The notes under the pieces were generated by a model that made no database searches, had not been told where the DNA came from, and saw only the letters and a list, made by a program, of their open reading frames with translations. Positions 1-11,800 of a stretch of DNA of 64,000 nt are shown one piece after another. The position numbers and the translations under genes are program-made. Position 1 is the first letter of the stretch, and every line of letters begins with the position of its first letter. The DNA lies in NCBI RefSeq assembly GCF_965363235.1, contig NC_134841.1:54395078-54459077 (forward strand), in the 5' to 3' direction. Source of the DNA: Mytilus galloprovincialis (lineage: Eukaryota; Mollusca; Bivalvia; Mytilida; Mytilidae).

Positions 1-1754
1 ATTGGGTTATTCATGCAATCTTTGAGTGACACTCTTTGTTGGAGAGAGGTTGAGTGTGCTCAGATGGTTCAATTATGAAATAAGGAAAGAATATAATTGA
101 AGTTTACTTGAAAATATGCTGAGAAACAATGAAATCGTTTGATGGACAAGTTTATCAACCTATCACAAAACAATTTACATTTGTAAAGATCTAATTTTCC
201 GAACAGAATTTGCTGAGCGATTGATGATAAACACTGATATTTTCTGAAATCACAAGACTGTTACACATTTGTAGAATCTAAATAGAAATTTTCGATGCTT
301 ACAAAAATTATATATAAGATGGTAAAAGAAGATTTTATCTCTTCCCCTATAACAATGTATAACTGTGGATTATAAAATATTCATTTTAAGGTTGGTCTTT
401 GAAAAAAATGAGGGATGTATGCATTTGAATTAGTGAAAATGATCAAATATATCCATCAGATTATACAATCAAAGAGCTGAATAGCTCTGAGGGGAAAGAC
501 GGCCCTTGTTTCTATTTCATTTTTTTGGGGGGGGGGTATCTTTTGATAGTCTTCATATAAAGAATGAAAAAAAGAACAGCTAGCACATGTGGAAGGTTGA
601 CACTATTGGAATCAATTGTTGTTTAATGTAATTTCGTTTCTTTAGTTTAGGGTTCAATTTAGACCAATGGAAGAGATCTGCATCTTCTAAATTTAAACAT
701 TCAATTAAAGTTGATAGTTAATATCTAAAATTCAACTAGTTGAATTCTGTCATTTAACAACAACTACAATTATTTTTGAAAGTGTACAACTGAACTGCAG
801 GCTAGGGCCATTTTCCATTTTTTGTGACAGTACTCTTAAGATTTTAAATTTTTTTCTTAAGAAAGTTAGGACTGAAAAATCTATTCAGTTTTAAATTTCC
901 ACTGATAAAGTTCCCAGTTACATCTCTCATCACAGGGATACAGGTACTAATAAAAATAACAATATGATAGATGTAAACTGTGTGAAGCTTGTTTCCAAAT
1001 CCTACATTTTGAAATATTTGTAAAATTTCATGAATAAATAGGTTTAAACTACAAAATGCAACATTTGTAATTTTTTTTGTAACTATTACAATGATTATGT
1101 TGGTACACAAAATTTAGTTTTAATGGACTACTTATCATATACTAAATGTCACATTTTAGGTGTTTATTTTAGTGGATAATTAGCTTATAAATTGAGGTGC
1201 TCCTGAATTGGAGGAAGATTCTCAAAACAGAGTTTTACAGAAAAAAATGGAAAAGATCGTTTCTCTCCCCGATCTCATGTAGCCCCTCGGACTTCCTGTT
1301 TACTTTAAAAGTTGTTGACCTACAAATTAAAGTATTGCATGTTGATGTTTGAATCATCTACAGAAAACATCATTATGTTTAAATTTAACAAATTCTATTT
1401 TTTAATAAGTGCACAATCTTTGAGAATGATTTAAATAACCAGTGAAGGATATCCCTGCTTATGCGTAGTGTGGCATTTCAACAATGACGTCACTATAAAA
1501 TATAATGTAGGTTGGATATATTTAGCATATCTCGTCATACTGATTTTTCCGGATTGTAAAAAAAACGTAAATAGTGTAAAGGAGAGCTCATTATACGATA
1601 ATTTCGAGAGAAACAGAAGGGAAATGTGTAAAAAAGTGTTTATAGTATATTTATTCATTTGTGTCTCCCCATCTCATCATTCTCAGTAAGATTTGTTGGG
1701 GGATTTTCCACACTATGAAAACAAAATGAATGATGTGAGGGAATGTCACTCTGG
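1..1754. other. AT-rich stretch without a recognisable gene
   Basis: I see no conserved coding exon here on either strand; the short open frames are AT-rich and look random. A G homopolymer lies at about 526-537. A short perfect hairpin (gacggcttgaagccgtc) lies just downstream of this block, near 1773-1789, and could be the end of a dispersed repeat. Confidence 0.5.
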
Positions 1755-4700
1755 TCAACCGCATTGGGGATTGACGGCTTGAAGCCGTCTTCCCCAAAAA
1801 AATACATACAAAGGATTTAATTTTTTTAAAAGTACTGTACAAGGAGAGACATACTCTGAAAGTTATTTTTTCATAAATTTTTCATAAGATATTTTAATTT
1901 CTATATAATTACCTTCATACAGTAACAAGGTCTCTGCAATTTCTTTCCTTATTTCCTGGACCTCTGTTTGTGTAATGCCTGTTAATTTTTTTTTGACAGT
2001 ATTCTCTCTGCAAACTATAATATTTGGAAAAACTTATAGTTCATGGTGTTTATTTCACATATTTCCATGAAAATAATTATATGTGAATATCATCATTTAT
2101 AATTATTTAAATATATATTAATATCTCCATTATCATCTCTTATTAATAACTGTACAAAGTGGTTGTAATTTGTTGCTGTGTTACATATTTATTTTTGGTT
2201 CATATTTTTGTACATTAATTAGGCTGTTAGTTTTCTTCTTGAATTGTTTTACATTTGTCATTTAGGGGCCTTTTGTAGCTGACTATGCGGTATGGTCTTT
2301 GATCATTCTTGAAGGCTGTACGATGACCTATAGTTGTTAATTTCTGTGTCTTTTGGTCTTATACATTGATTCAATTTTAATTCATTGAAAAACATCAAGA
2401 TGTTGTATCCAAAGCATTCGAATGAATTAAATTAAGCATAACAATTGGAAAAAGATAACAGACTAATTACCATTAAACAATATACACCACAATTGTAACC
2501 ATCTAACTGCAAAGCATGTTTTTCAACATACAATTTCCATTCTATTGTTTTTTCTGCAAATAAGTTGATCTATATGCCAAATAATCACTGAATGAAATGA
2601 AGACATGTTGTCAAATCATATAAAAAAAAGTCATTTGACCTTCAAAAGAAAAATATATGTTGTCTGCTGTTTTCAAACTGATAATAGAATTATTTTACTA
2701 TAGCCTGCAGGGGAAGATCCAGCCATTCTTAAAACGGGGTTCCCAACTCAGGAGAAAGAGGGGGATTATGTTCCAACTATGTGTCCCAATTCAAATACAT
2801 TGATCATTAAACAAAAGGGGTTCCTACCCCCAGAACCCTCCCTTTGGATTCCTCACTGGTCTGAGTCCATCACCTGAATCTATGGTGTTGAAAATAGCAA
2901 TTTTCACTTATTTGACGAGATATATAATTATGTTGTATACATAGATTTGCAGTAAAAATATACATTTGTAGTTTGCTCTGAATATGCTGTTGGTAATATC
3001 GAACTAGTTGGATCTTATAAAATATACTGCTGTGCCAGGATCCCATGATAAGCTCCTTGCTTTTTAAAGAATAAAGTTACATAAATCCTCAATGTCATAT
3101 CAGAAATAGTCTGACATGTTGAGGATGGACAGTCAAACAGATGGACAGACAATGGTATAACATAATAAGTCCAATAAACAGCCATACAATAATCAGTACA
3201 TACAATATATAGTACCTCCAGTTTCTTTGAACTTGATAGGCAACTGGGGCCTGGAAACCCATTGGATTGTAAAACTGTATTCGTCCATCAGTTGGTGTTA
3301 ATATCTAAAAAACAAATTAAAAAATACAAGTAAACTGTGAGCAGTGATGATACCCCCTCCGAAATATTTTGGTAAACAGGAAGTAGTTGAGTGATGAATC
3401 TAAAAAAGGAACACGCGATATGGCTGACTTTTATAAACCCCGAAACCAAATTTCAGATATCCTTGTATTAAAGTTCCTGAGAAAAATGTGATGAAAATTT
3501 TCATGGGACTGACGGACTGACAAATGGACAGACAGAGTTATAACAGTATACCCCCCTTTTTTAAAGCGGGGGTATAAAAAAAAACTTAGAATTCCAGTGA
3601 TGACTGCTACATGCTATACCCAGCATCATCTTAATAGGCAGTAAAAAAGAAATGAGGGTACATCATGTAAAAAAGCAGAAATTAAAATCACAAGAAGCTG
3701 ACATGCATGTTATAAAATGTAAACTACCACTAGGTCCCAGTGATTCCCTGCCTGATTGTACACTCCACATATCGCCTCATAATCTGTTAAGATTTTCTAA
3801 AATATATAAAAACCAGATGCTCCGCAGGGCGTAGCTTTATACGACCGCAGAGGTTGAACCCTGAACGGTTGGGGCAAGTATGGACACAACATTCAAGCTG
3901 GATTCAGCTCTAAATTTGGATTGTGATTAAATAGTTGACACAGCATAGGTTTCTGACACAGAATGAATGTGTTCTAATGAACTTAAAATTTTTGTTTTCT
4001 CTTAGAGCAATTCACTATGCTGTTGAATATTAATCCTCTCAAAACAAGAATGTGTCCTCAGTACACGAATGCCCCACTCGCACTATCATTTTCCATGTTC
4101 AGTGGACCGTAAAATTGGGGTAAAAACTCTAATTTGGCATTAAAATTAGAAAGATCATATCATAGGGGACATGTGTACTAAGTTTGAAGTCGATTGGACT
4201 TAAACTTCATCAAAAACTACCTTGACCAAAAACTTTAACCTGAAGCGGGACAGACGGACGGACGAACGGACGGACGAACGAATGGACAGACGGACGGACG
4301 GACGGACGCACAGACCAGAAAACATAATGCCCCTCTACTATCGTAGGTGGGGCATAAAAATGTTTGAAGAAATTTTCTTTTTTATTTATGAAATTTCAAA
4401 TGAGAAAAATTGAACCCAATTTTTTTAATCACATCCCCCTTTCCCTTATTCCAAAACTAATCTCAATTAAAATTTCTAATGGAGTTTGCAACAATAACTA
4501 CTCATTTAAATACATCATAAAATATTAAGATGTAGAAAAAACTGCTTGTTATCACTGAATGTTATTTATTATAATTTATCAGTTGGTAGTAAAAAGTGAA
4601 TATACATTGTATATTGTATATAACAAAGATTTAAGTTGATTCTGGACAAAGAAAGATAACTCCAATTAAAAAAAAATCTTGCTATTGCACAATATTTTGC

Positions 4701-7700
4701 AATTAGATATTTCTTGCTTACTATTCTGGACAAAGAAAGATAACTCTAATTAAAAAAAAATTTGCTATTTCACAATATTGTGCAATTAGATATTTCTTGC
4801 CATTGCGCAATACTGTGCAATTGAAAAGACTTGCTATTGCACAACACTTAATATAATAATTTTAGATCCTGATTTGGACCAACTTGAAAACTGGGCCCAT
4901 AATAAAAAATCTAAGTACATTTTTGGATTCAGCATATCAAAGAACCCCAAGATTTCAATTTTTGTTGAAATCAGACTAAGTTTAATTTTGGACCCTTTGG
5001 ACTTTAGTGTAGACCAATTTGAAAACAGGACCAAAAATGAAGAATCTACATACACAGTTAGATTTGGTATATCAAAGAACCCCATTTATTCAATTTTTGA
5101 TGAAATCAAACAAAGTTTAATTTTGGACCCCGATTTGGACCAACTTGAAAACTGGGCCAATAATCAAGAATCTAAGTACATTTTTAGATTCAGCATATCA
5201 AAGAACCTAACTGATTCATTTTTTGTCAAAATCAAACTAAGTTTAATTTTGGACCCTTTGGACCTTAATGTAGACCAATTTGAAAACGGGACCAAAAGTT
5301 AAGAATCTACATACACAGTCATGACAGTTAGATTCGACATATCAAAAAACCCCAATTATTCAATTTTGATGAAATCAAACAAAGTTTAATTTTGGACCCT
5401 TTGGGCCCCTTATTCTGTTGGGACCAAAACTCCCAAAATCAATACCAACCTTCCTTTTATGGTCATAAACCTTGTGTTTAAATTTCATAGATTTCTATTT
5501 ACTTATACTAACGTTATGGTGCGAAAACCAAGAAAAATGCTTATTTGGGTCCCTTTTTGGCCCCTAATTCCTAAACTGTTGGGACCTAAACTCCCAAAAT
5601 CAATACCAACCTTCCTTTTGTAGTCATTAACATTGTGTTTAAATTTCATTGATTTCTATTTACTTAAACTAAAGTTATTGTGCGAAAACCAAGAATAATG
5701 CTTATTTGGGCCCTTTTTTGGCCCCTAATTCCTAAACTGTTGAAACCTAAACTCCCAAAATCAATCCCAACCGTTCTTTTGTGGTCATAAACCTTGTGTC
5801 AAAATTTCATAGATTTCTATTAACTTAAACTAAAGTTATAGTGCGAAAACCAAGAAAATGCTTATTTGGGCCCTTTTTGGCCCCTAATTCCTAAAATGTT
5901 GGGACCAAAACTCCCAAAATCAATACCAACCTTCCTTTTGTGGTCATAAACCTTGTGTTAAAATTTCATAGATTTCCATTCACTTTTACGAAAGTTAGAG
6001 TGCGAAAACTAAAAGTATTCGGACGCCGGACGACGACGACGACGCAGACGCCAACGTGATAGCAATATACGACGAAAAATTTTTCAAATTTTGCGGTCGT
6101 ATAAAAATATCTTACAGCTAGATAATGGTTTGTTGTTTTTTCTATATAGATTTTAAGTTTTAAGTCTCTTTGATCCTTGCTTTTTTTTTGGTTGTTAATC
6201 ATTAAAAAAGAAGACAGAAATAAAACAATGCATGTTTTTAACTAGTATATCATGTATATTTAGCATGTAAAATCACCAATTAAAATTTTTCTTAGAATCA
6301 TTTGACTTTAATTAATGTAATATACTGTAGATTATTAGCACTGGTATATCAGTGTATATTATAATAGCGTATCAGCATTGATTTTAACTGAATGTTCATT
6401 AAAGCAATAGACTTTTACCGTTTGGAATAGATTCTGATTTCCAATTGAATCTCCTTTGCATATGTTGGTCATTACTGCAGCAGTTATATGCAAGATATTT
6501 CTTCCATTGTCTTGTTGTGCTTGACAAAGTACAGCCAAATAGGCATCAATAACCTAAATAAAAATGTGATGTTTTTTAAATTTAAATATATAAGCACTTA
6601 AATTACTGTTAGAACCTTAGTTTAGGATAATGGTATTTATAATTTAAAAAAAATATACAATTTTTAATTGGTACCACTTTAATGCAGTTATTATTATTAT
6701 AGTATAACACCATCAAAGTCCTAACATTCTTCCACACCTTGAAGTGAATATAGTATATACATTAAAACTAGTATGTATCTTCAATCCAAAATGTTGTTAA
6801 AAAAAAAGTCATTAAAATATCCATCAATTTTACCCTTTTAGATCTTTTGAAGGCACCTACTAATGATCAATCCTACAAAGACAGTTTGCATTAAACCACA
6901 TCAATTGAAATTGGAAATTTAAAAAAAAAATCAAAAAAATCCATAGAGTTTCTAGGGGGTCTCATTGGGGGGTTCCGATCCTGGATCCCGCTTACTGTTT
7001 TGTCAGATTCCCGTATCCCGCTTACACTATGTACGTAAGCAATTTTCACTTTTTTTTGTCATTTCCCGGGTCCCGCAAGACCTCATTTCCCGTTTTTACG
7101 ACACAATAATTTGACTTTCACGCTTACCAAAAATCGGCAATCCCGCATCACGCTTAGACCCCAATGAGACCCACTTTCTATGAAAACTATGGCCTCCGTT
7201 GCCATTTTCAATTTTCGATGTCCACTAAAGTAAAAAAAATTGTTCATGACCTTGATAGGTTTCAACCCAAAAATGTAATACATAAAATATTTGAATTAAT
7301 CTGGAATATTTGAATATTTTAAAACTTACCTGATCAGTCAACCAACAATTCCCAAAAAGTGATGCAATATCAATGTCTTTTACATTTACCCCATAAACCT
7401 TGGCCAGAATATAATGGGATGCATTTCCAATTGACTGAATTTTTCTCAACAAGTGAGTTGCTGAAATTATACAAAGTATACAAATGATAAAGTTGAATTC
7501 CAATTTCATTAATACTTCACAGACAAAAAATCTAAAAAATTACAATATCATAACCCAGGCAGGCCATGTGTAAATTTCCAACAAATCTATGGCTTATAAA
7601 TTTATGAATTATTTTCAGACGTATATTGTCAACAAACATTAATAGATTGTAAGAATCAAATACATGTAGCACTATAATTTAATCGTGTGAAAAATTTCAA

Positions 7701-7878
7701 AATGTATTACTGTGCCTACACAATCATTTATTTGTTTTGGAAAATATAAATTATTGTCAGAACAATTAAATTCATACTTACCATTTCTTCTATCTATTTC
7801 TGTGAGGCTGATTGTCATTGATTTCTTTGACTCTTCATTGCATAGCCCTAAAAAAGCAATGGTAGCTGTAGTATTCAT
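1755..7878 (-). CDS. Ulp1/SENP-like (C48) cysteine peptidase gene, partial exon model
   Basis: Probable SUMO/ubiquitin-like-protein-type cysteine peptidase. Exons with good splice sites are 7782-7878 (ATG at 7878), 7330-7460, 6419-6553, 3728-3783, 3216-3304, 2471-2553, 1913-1978 and perhaps 1755-1855. The first three join in phase. Exon 2 ends and exon 3 begins with WLTDQ/VIDAYLAVL, matching the WLNDxVIN segment of Ulp1 proteases. Exon 4 carries the catalytic-His motif NHWDLV. Exon 5 carries GRIQFYNPMG, with Asn where SENPs usually have Asp. Exon 6 carries the catalytic Cys motif LDGYNCGVYCLM. Phases do not agree between exons 3/4, 5/6 and 6/7, so small exons are missing from my model or lost. 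A 2.3-kb repeat block (3812-6107) lies in the gap between exons 3 and 4. The gene lies about 1 kb downstream of the MULE/SWIM gene on the same strand. Family assignment is fairly firm; substrate and activity are unknown. Confidence 0.72.
2265..2365 (+). repeat. 'gttgtctcattggc' dispersed repeat, 5' part only
   Basis: This carries the block 'gacctatagttgttaattt' followed by 'tgtgtcttttggtctt', which precedes the gttgtctcattggc core in fuller copies at 15779 and 36888. It lies in the 3' introns of the peptidase gene. Confidence 0.6.
2708..2858. mobile_element. hAT-like MITE (CAGKGGMRGATCCAG termini)
   Basis: Left end caggggaagatccag; right end is the reverse complement of cagtgaggaatccaa. Its interior (aacggggttcccaactc, poly-pyrimidine 'acccc') matches copies at 12926-13061 and 38684-38841. 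It is diverged, so the termini are approximate. Confidence 0.55.
3340..3575 (+). repeat. Dispersed repeat ending in 'gcgggggtata'
   Basis: This begins near 'gatgataccccctccgaa', contains 'ggactgacggactgac' and ends in 'aaagcgggggtata'. I recall similar text as a common bivalve repeat. Its reverse-complement-like ends (ataccccctcc and gcgggggtata) hint at a MITE about 220 bp long. It lies in the intron between the peptidase His exon and the next exon. Confidence 0.45.
3812..6107 (+). repeat. Composite bivalve repeat block, tandem internal units
   Basis: The block runs from 'gatgctccgcagggcgtag' to 'ttgcggtcgtataaaaa'. Inside are two copies of a roughly 100-bp unit (4633-4830), alternating 'ggaccaacttgaaaactgg' / 'agaccaatttgaaaac' units of about 130 bp (4865-5400), and three to four units of about 155 bp based on 'ctcccaaaatcaataccaac' (5395-5990). 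Near the right end is a (gac)n-rich segment at about 6015-6055. Open frames here are by-products of the tandem units, not genes. Partial copies occur at about 45405, 46370, 51270 and 58951. Confidence 0.7.
4041..4360 (-). repeat. 'atgccccat...cattcttgtt' dispersed element
   Basis: A repeat of about 320 bp with (gacg)n-rich 'cggacggacgaac' near one end and 'gtaggtggggcat' at the terminus. Other copies are 19408-19680 (-), 40392-40654 (+) and 45961-46245 (+); 9264-9470 is a diverged relative. Here it is nested in the composite repeat block. Confidence 0.7.
6955..7174. mobile_element. 220-bp MITE, TIR GKGGGTCTCATTGGGG, TSD tttcta
   Basis: Left end gggggtctcattgggg; right end is the reverse complement of gtgggtctcattgggg. 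A perfect 6-bp duplication (tttcta) flanks it at 6949-6954 and 7175-7180. The interior consists of 'atcccgc'-type runs. It sits in the intron between exons 2 and 3 of the peptidase gene. Confidence 0.8.
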
Positions 7879-8246
7879 TTTCTGTTAAATTCTTTTATGC
7901 ATCAGCAGGTTTGTTCCTTGAACCATATATCAAATAATAGAAGTATGTGCTGTTTTACATTTCCCAACTGCTTGTTAATAAATCTTTCTCCTAACTCTTG
8001 AAATGTCTGTCCTTGGCAAATGATTTGTAAATTCAGAAATTATTGCATGCATTGATTATGGCGATTTTGTCATTTAAGACTAAAATGCGATATTAATTTT
8101 TGTGATATCCTGAAAAATCCTTTTGATTCATATAAAAAATTTCAAAATTGGGAGTTTTAATTTTTGCATTTTTTGCAATAATAAAAACATCACAATATTT
8201 TTATAATTTACAGTACCATATTTCTCCACTCTCAACAGTTACATTT

Positions 8247-8380
8247 TACTGTGACTTGACTGTTAGTGTTGCTCTCCACCTATTGCAACTTATGGTTTTA
8301 TATAACAAATTCCAATTTGCTTAGAATTTTAAATGAGTGGCAATAGTCAGAGAGCAGTACTAACAGTCAAGTCACTGTAA
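8247..8380. repeat. Short hairpin element between the two minus-strand genes
   Basis: Inverted arms of about 30 bp (left actgtgacttgactgttag, right its complement ending near 8379) surround a spacer of about 70 bp. It lies in the interval of about 1 kb between the stop of the MULE/SWIM gene and the ATG of the peptidase gene. It is probably a small MITE; no target duplication was resolved. Confidence 0.55.
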
Positions 8381-8859
8381 TCAATTAAAAAGTTCAGAAA
8401 GCCTCAAGCTTTAAATATCAAAATTCAACAGAGGAGATGTATTGTAGTACACTTATATGAGTGAAGGAATATATGTTTTCCATTAGAAATTCATTAAAAA
8501 AAAAACTTATGGAGTGAAATTAATGTGCATAGGCTATTCTCATATTTTTAATAGGGGGACATAAATGTTGATCTATCTGATTACATATATCATGTAAGTT
8601 TGTATATTACCATTTTTTTGAGAATATGTGGTAAAAGAATTATAAGATAAGAAAAGGAAGGTAACACAACAATCCTCAATGAATGATCTAGAAAAGATCA
8701 TTTACAATATAAGATCAAACACTCTACAATTATTCTCATATTTTCACACAATAATTGATAAATGTAAGATTTGTCTCCCTTGAATTCTTTGTACAATTAT
8801 AAAAGGGTAACTAAATTCAAACAATGTATAACTATTACCTGCAGAATATACATTTGAAC

Positions 8860-11800
8860 TCATTTTAACCGGTGATAGTGTCTTTGTGTACTTTCTCCAA
8901 TGTGGTCTTCGCATAAATGGCACTTTTTTATGCTTGCAGATCTCTTGGTAAGACGTCTTGTGAAATTGCCTGCAATTTGAATTAAAGTTAATAAGCATTT
9001 AATATTGCTTCAACTGTTCTACATTAAACAAAAAGCCGTCTAAAAGACGGTTAAACAGATTTTTATTACATTAATTTGTGTCTTGCCATTTTCCAAACTT
9101 TCAAAAGCCATGACATCCAAACAGTCAAGGTAGCCCACAATTAAAACTTAACAAACCATAGATACTTATGAACATGACCATCTATGCTAAAACACATTTA
9201 ATCTCCAATTTCTTTATACAATGAAATAATTTTAGTGTAAGAAGCACTTTTACACACTTAAATTTGAAGTGTTTATTTTTATGCCCTCAATACTATAGAA
9301 AGTACCAGGACATTATGTTTGCTGGTCTGTGTGTCCATCTATTTATCATGTTCATTTATCCTGCATTAGGTCAAATTTTTGGTCAAGGTGAAGAAGCATC
9401 AACTTTAAAAAACTTATTACACTTGTTCCTTACTGCTTTTTATTTGCTTTTTTCCTAGCAGATCTTTTTAATACAAACGATTCTTGACGCTTTAGATAGA
9501 TGATCATTAAAATCAACAATTTAATCATAATTTTATCCCAAAAAAATTATAAGGGTGTACTTACTTTTTTTTTGCTGAAGGCTGTTTTTCTGTCTTCTAC
9601 ATATGGTCTTCTTTTTGGTAGCAGGCAAATTTAATCGAAGACCATTTTGATGTGGTGCTTCCATTTCCGTTTCCTTTACCAACACTGCCAGTCTATTATT
9701 GAACTCTTCTAGGTATTGGCTGTTATTAATACAAAATAAATTGGATGTAATTTGTTTAATGTTGTCTAAACATAAGTTTCGAGCTTTGGAAGAGGAATTT
9801 TCTACTGTGTTATCTCTGCAAGCAGTTGAATCTTGTTGGCATTCATATTTCATTGAGCTGCTTGCATTGTTTACAATCAGTGTTTCTGTTCTGTTTGTTT
9901 CTAGAAGTCCAAAATCAATATTGAAATGAGGGGTTGCTTTGTAGTACTCTGGCAGTGTATTCCAATCTTTGTTTGGCATGTTCATCATGACTGCCAGCAT
10001 ATGCTTACATGGCCAGTGATGTTTTCTCCAACCTGGACATGAACATTTTGGTAAATCATCATTGAGTCTAACTTGGTATACATTGTCAGACTCAACACTT
10101 CTAACCAGCATATTATGGTTAACCTCTTCCATATTTTCAATGGGGATCAGTGTAGCCGCAGGTGGAATTCTGGCTAAACAATGGTCAACAAATTTTCTTG
10201 GACGGCTCCTTAAAAACTCTGGAACATCATTAGAATACTTTCTATAGTTATCCAAGGACTGAATGTTGTATTCTTTATACCTGGAAAATGGAACCATCCT
10301 TAATGATTAATGGGATTTGGCAAATAAGATAGAATGACATTTTATAACATTAGTTTTCAAATAAAAAGAAAAAAGTGAATGAACAAAATTAAAAAAATAT
10401 TTGAACTTTTGACTTGTGAGTTTCATCCAATCTATTTGATTTAATTAAAATTGTGTAAAAAGTATTAATTTGAAATACATTCAAAACTACTTAAGGATGG
10501 GGCAAACGTGGTCTCTAAATAAAAATTAACAATTTGAATAACAGGAACTGTTCATGTGCATTAATATTTACTGTATTCATGGTATTGGTCTAATCAGCAT
10601 ATCTAACTTTGATTTATCTAAGAATTGAAAGCTTTCTTTTGTAATTTTATTGGTGTAAAAGCATTGACAGAAACACACACAATATGAAATGTCAGAAGGA
10701 TGGAACACTTCATTCTTAAAATGTGCTTCAGTCAACCTTTTTAAAACATTATTAGATTACAAAAGAAGTATTCATAATACAATATACCAACAAAAAAAAA
10801 CTGACCAAAAATTAACATTGTTTTAAACAAATGCAGTCAATAATTGCATTAAGTAGGTATTCCCTAACTACTGATAAATAATGAGAGTAATCATTTTAGG
10901 GATTTAAAGTGGCTGCAAATGGTCTCAAACAATAAATTAATTTCTTATCAGAGTAAAAATTACCTCTCATAACTATCTGGTAAGTATTTGGTTACCAATG
11001 ATGTCACCATACTTGACAGAGATTTATCTATATACTCTGTCAAGTAGTTTTCCTTGAGTTCTTTGTGTTGTCTTTCAAGACCATTGGTTGTATTCACTCT
11101 GATGTTAAAGAGTGAATTTCTGAAAACTTTTGACCATCTCTGAAAAATTTATAATAAACAGACACCTAAAAACATTGTGTAATAAACGACTTTTCAATTG
11201 TATAAAATGTGTGATAATGTTGCAAGTTATTTGAACTGTTCAACTGGTTTTTTTTTTGATAATATAAAAATAAGAAGATGTGGTATGATTGACAATCAGA
11301 CAACTCTCCACCACAGATGCATAATTAATGAGAAGACTAGGCACACAACACAATATTTATAATAAATTATTACCACGTCTGTAGTTCATGTTAACATTAC
11401 AACAATCTTATTTTATATTTTAAGTACATATCTTTGATTATAACAGCTATAAAACTTGGTTATAATTTTGTCAAAATTGTAGCTACTATCCCTTTAATAT
11501 ACATGTACTATGCAAAAAAATTAAGCTGGTGGTAAAGGGAGTCTCAAAATTTGATTTTAAATTAACAAACCTTGCAGTTCAAAAACCATTTGTTTTCGAG
11601 CCAATTTCTCAAGGAGACCTTTGCCTTGAAAATATCACTGCTTCTTAATTGTTGCAAAGCATTTGCATATGACTCTGCAGAATCAGCATCAGCTATTTCT
11701 CTTAACCTGAAAGTAAAATTATTCGATCAAATCATTTGAAAAAATATGTAACTAATTCATGTAACTAACAAACGGATATGTCACAATTTGATAACTTTGA

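Noticed and set aside
1468-1842. Overlapping short frames on both strands near 1.5-1.8 kb
   Set aside because: No conserved motif; AT-rich chance frames. Only the 1755-1855 piece is kept, with low weight, as a possible last peptidase exon.
2471-2553. Idea that the peptidase belongs to a Polinton-type element
   Set aside because: The domain order (WLTDQVIDAYL, NHWDLV, DGYNCGVYC) with many introns fits Ulp1/SENP proteases; no capsid, polymerase or integrase genes are nearby.
4874-5302. 142-codon open frame with repeated SISKNP / LILDPLD motifs
   Set aside because: It is a by-product of tandem units in a dispersed repeat; the same frame appears reversed at 4834-5085 and at 46585-46779.
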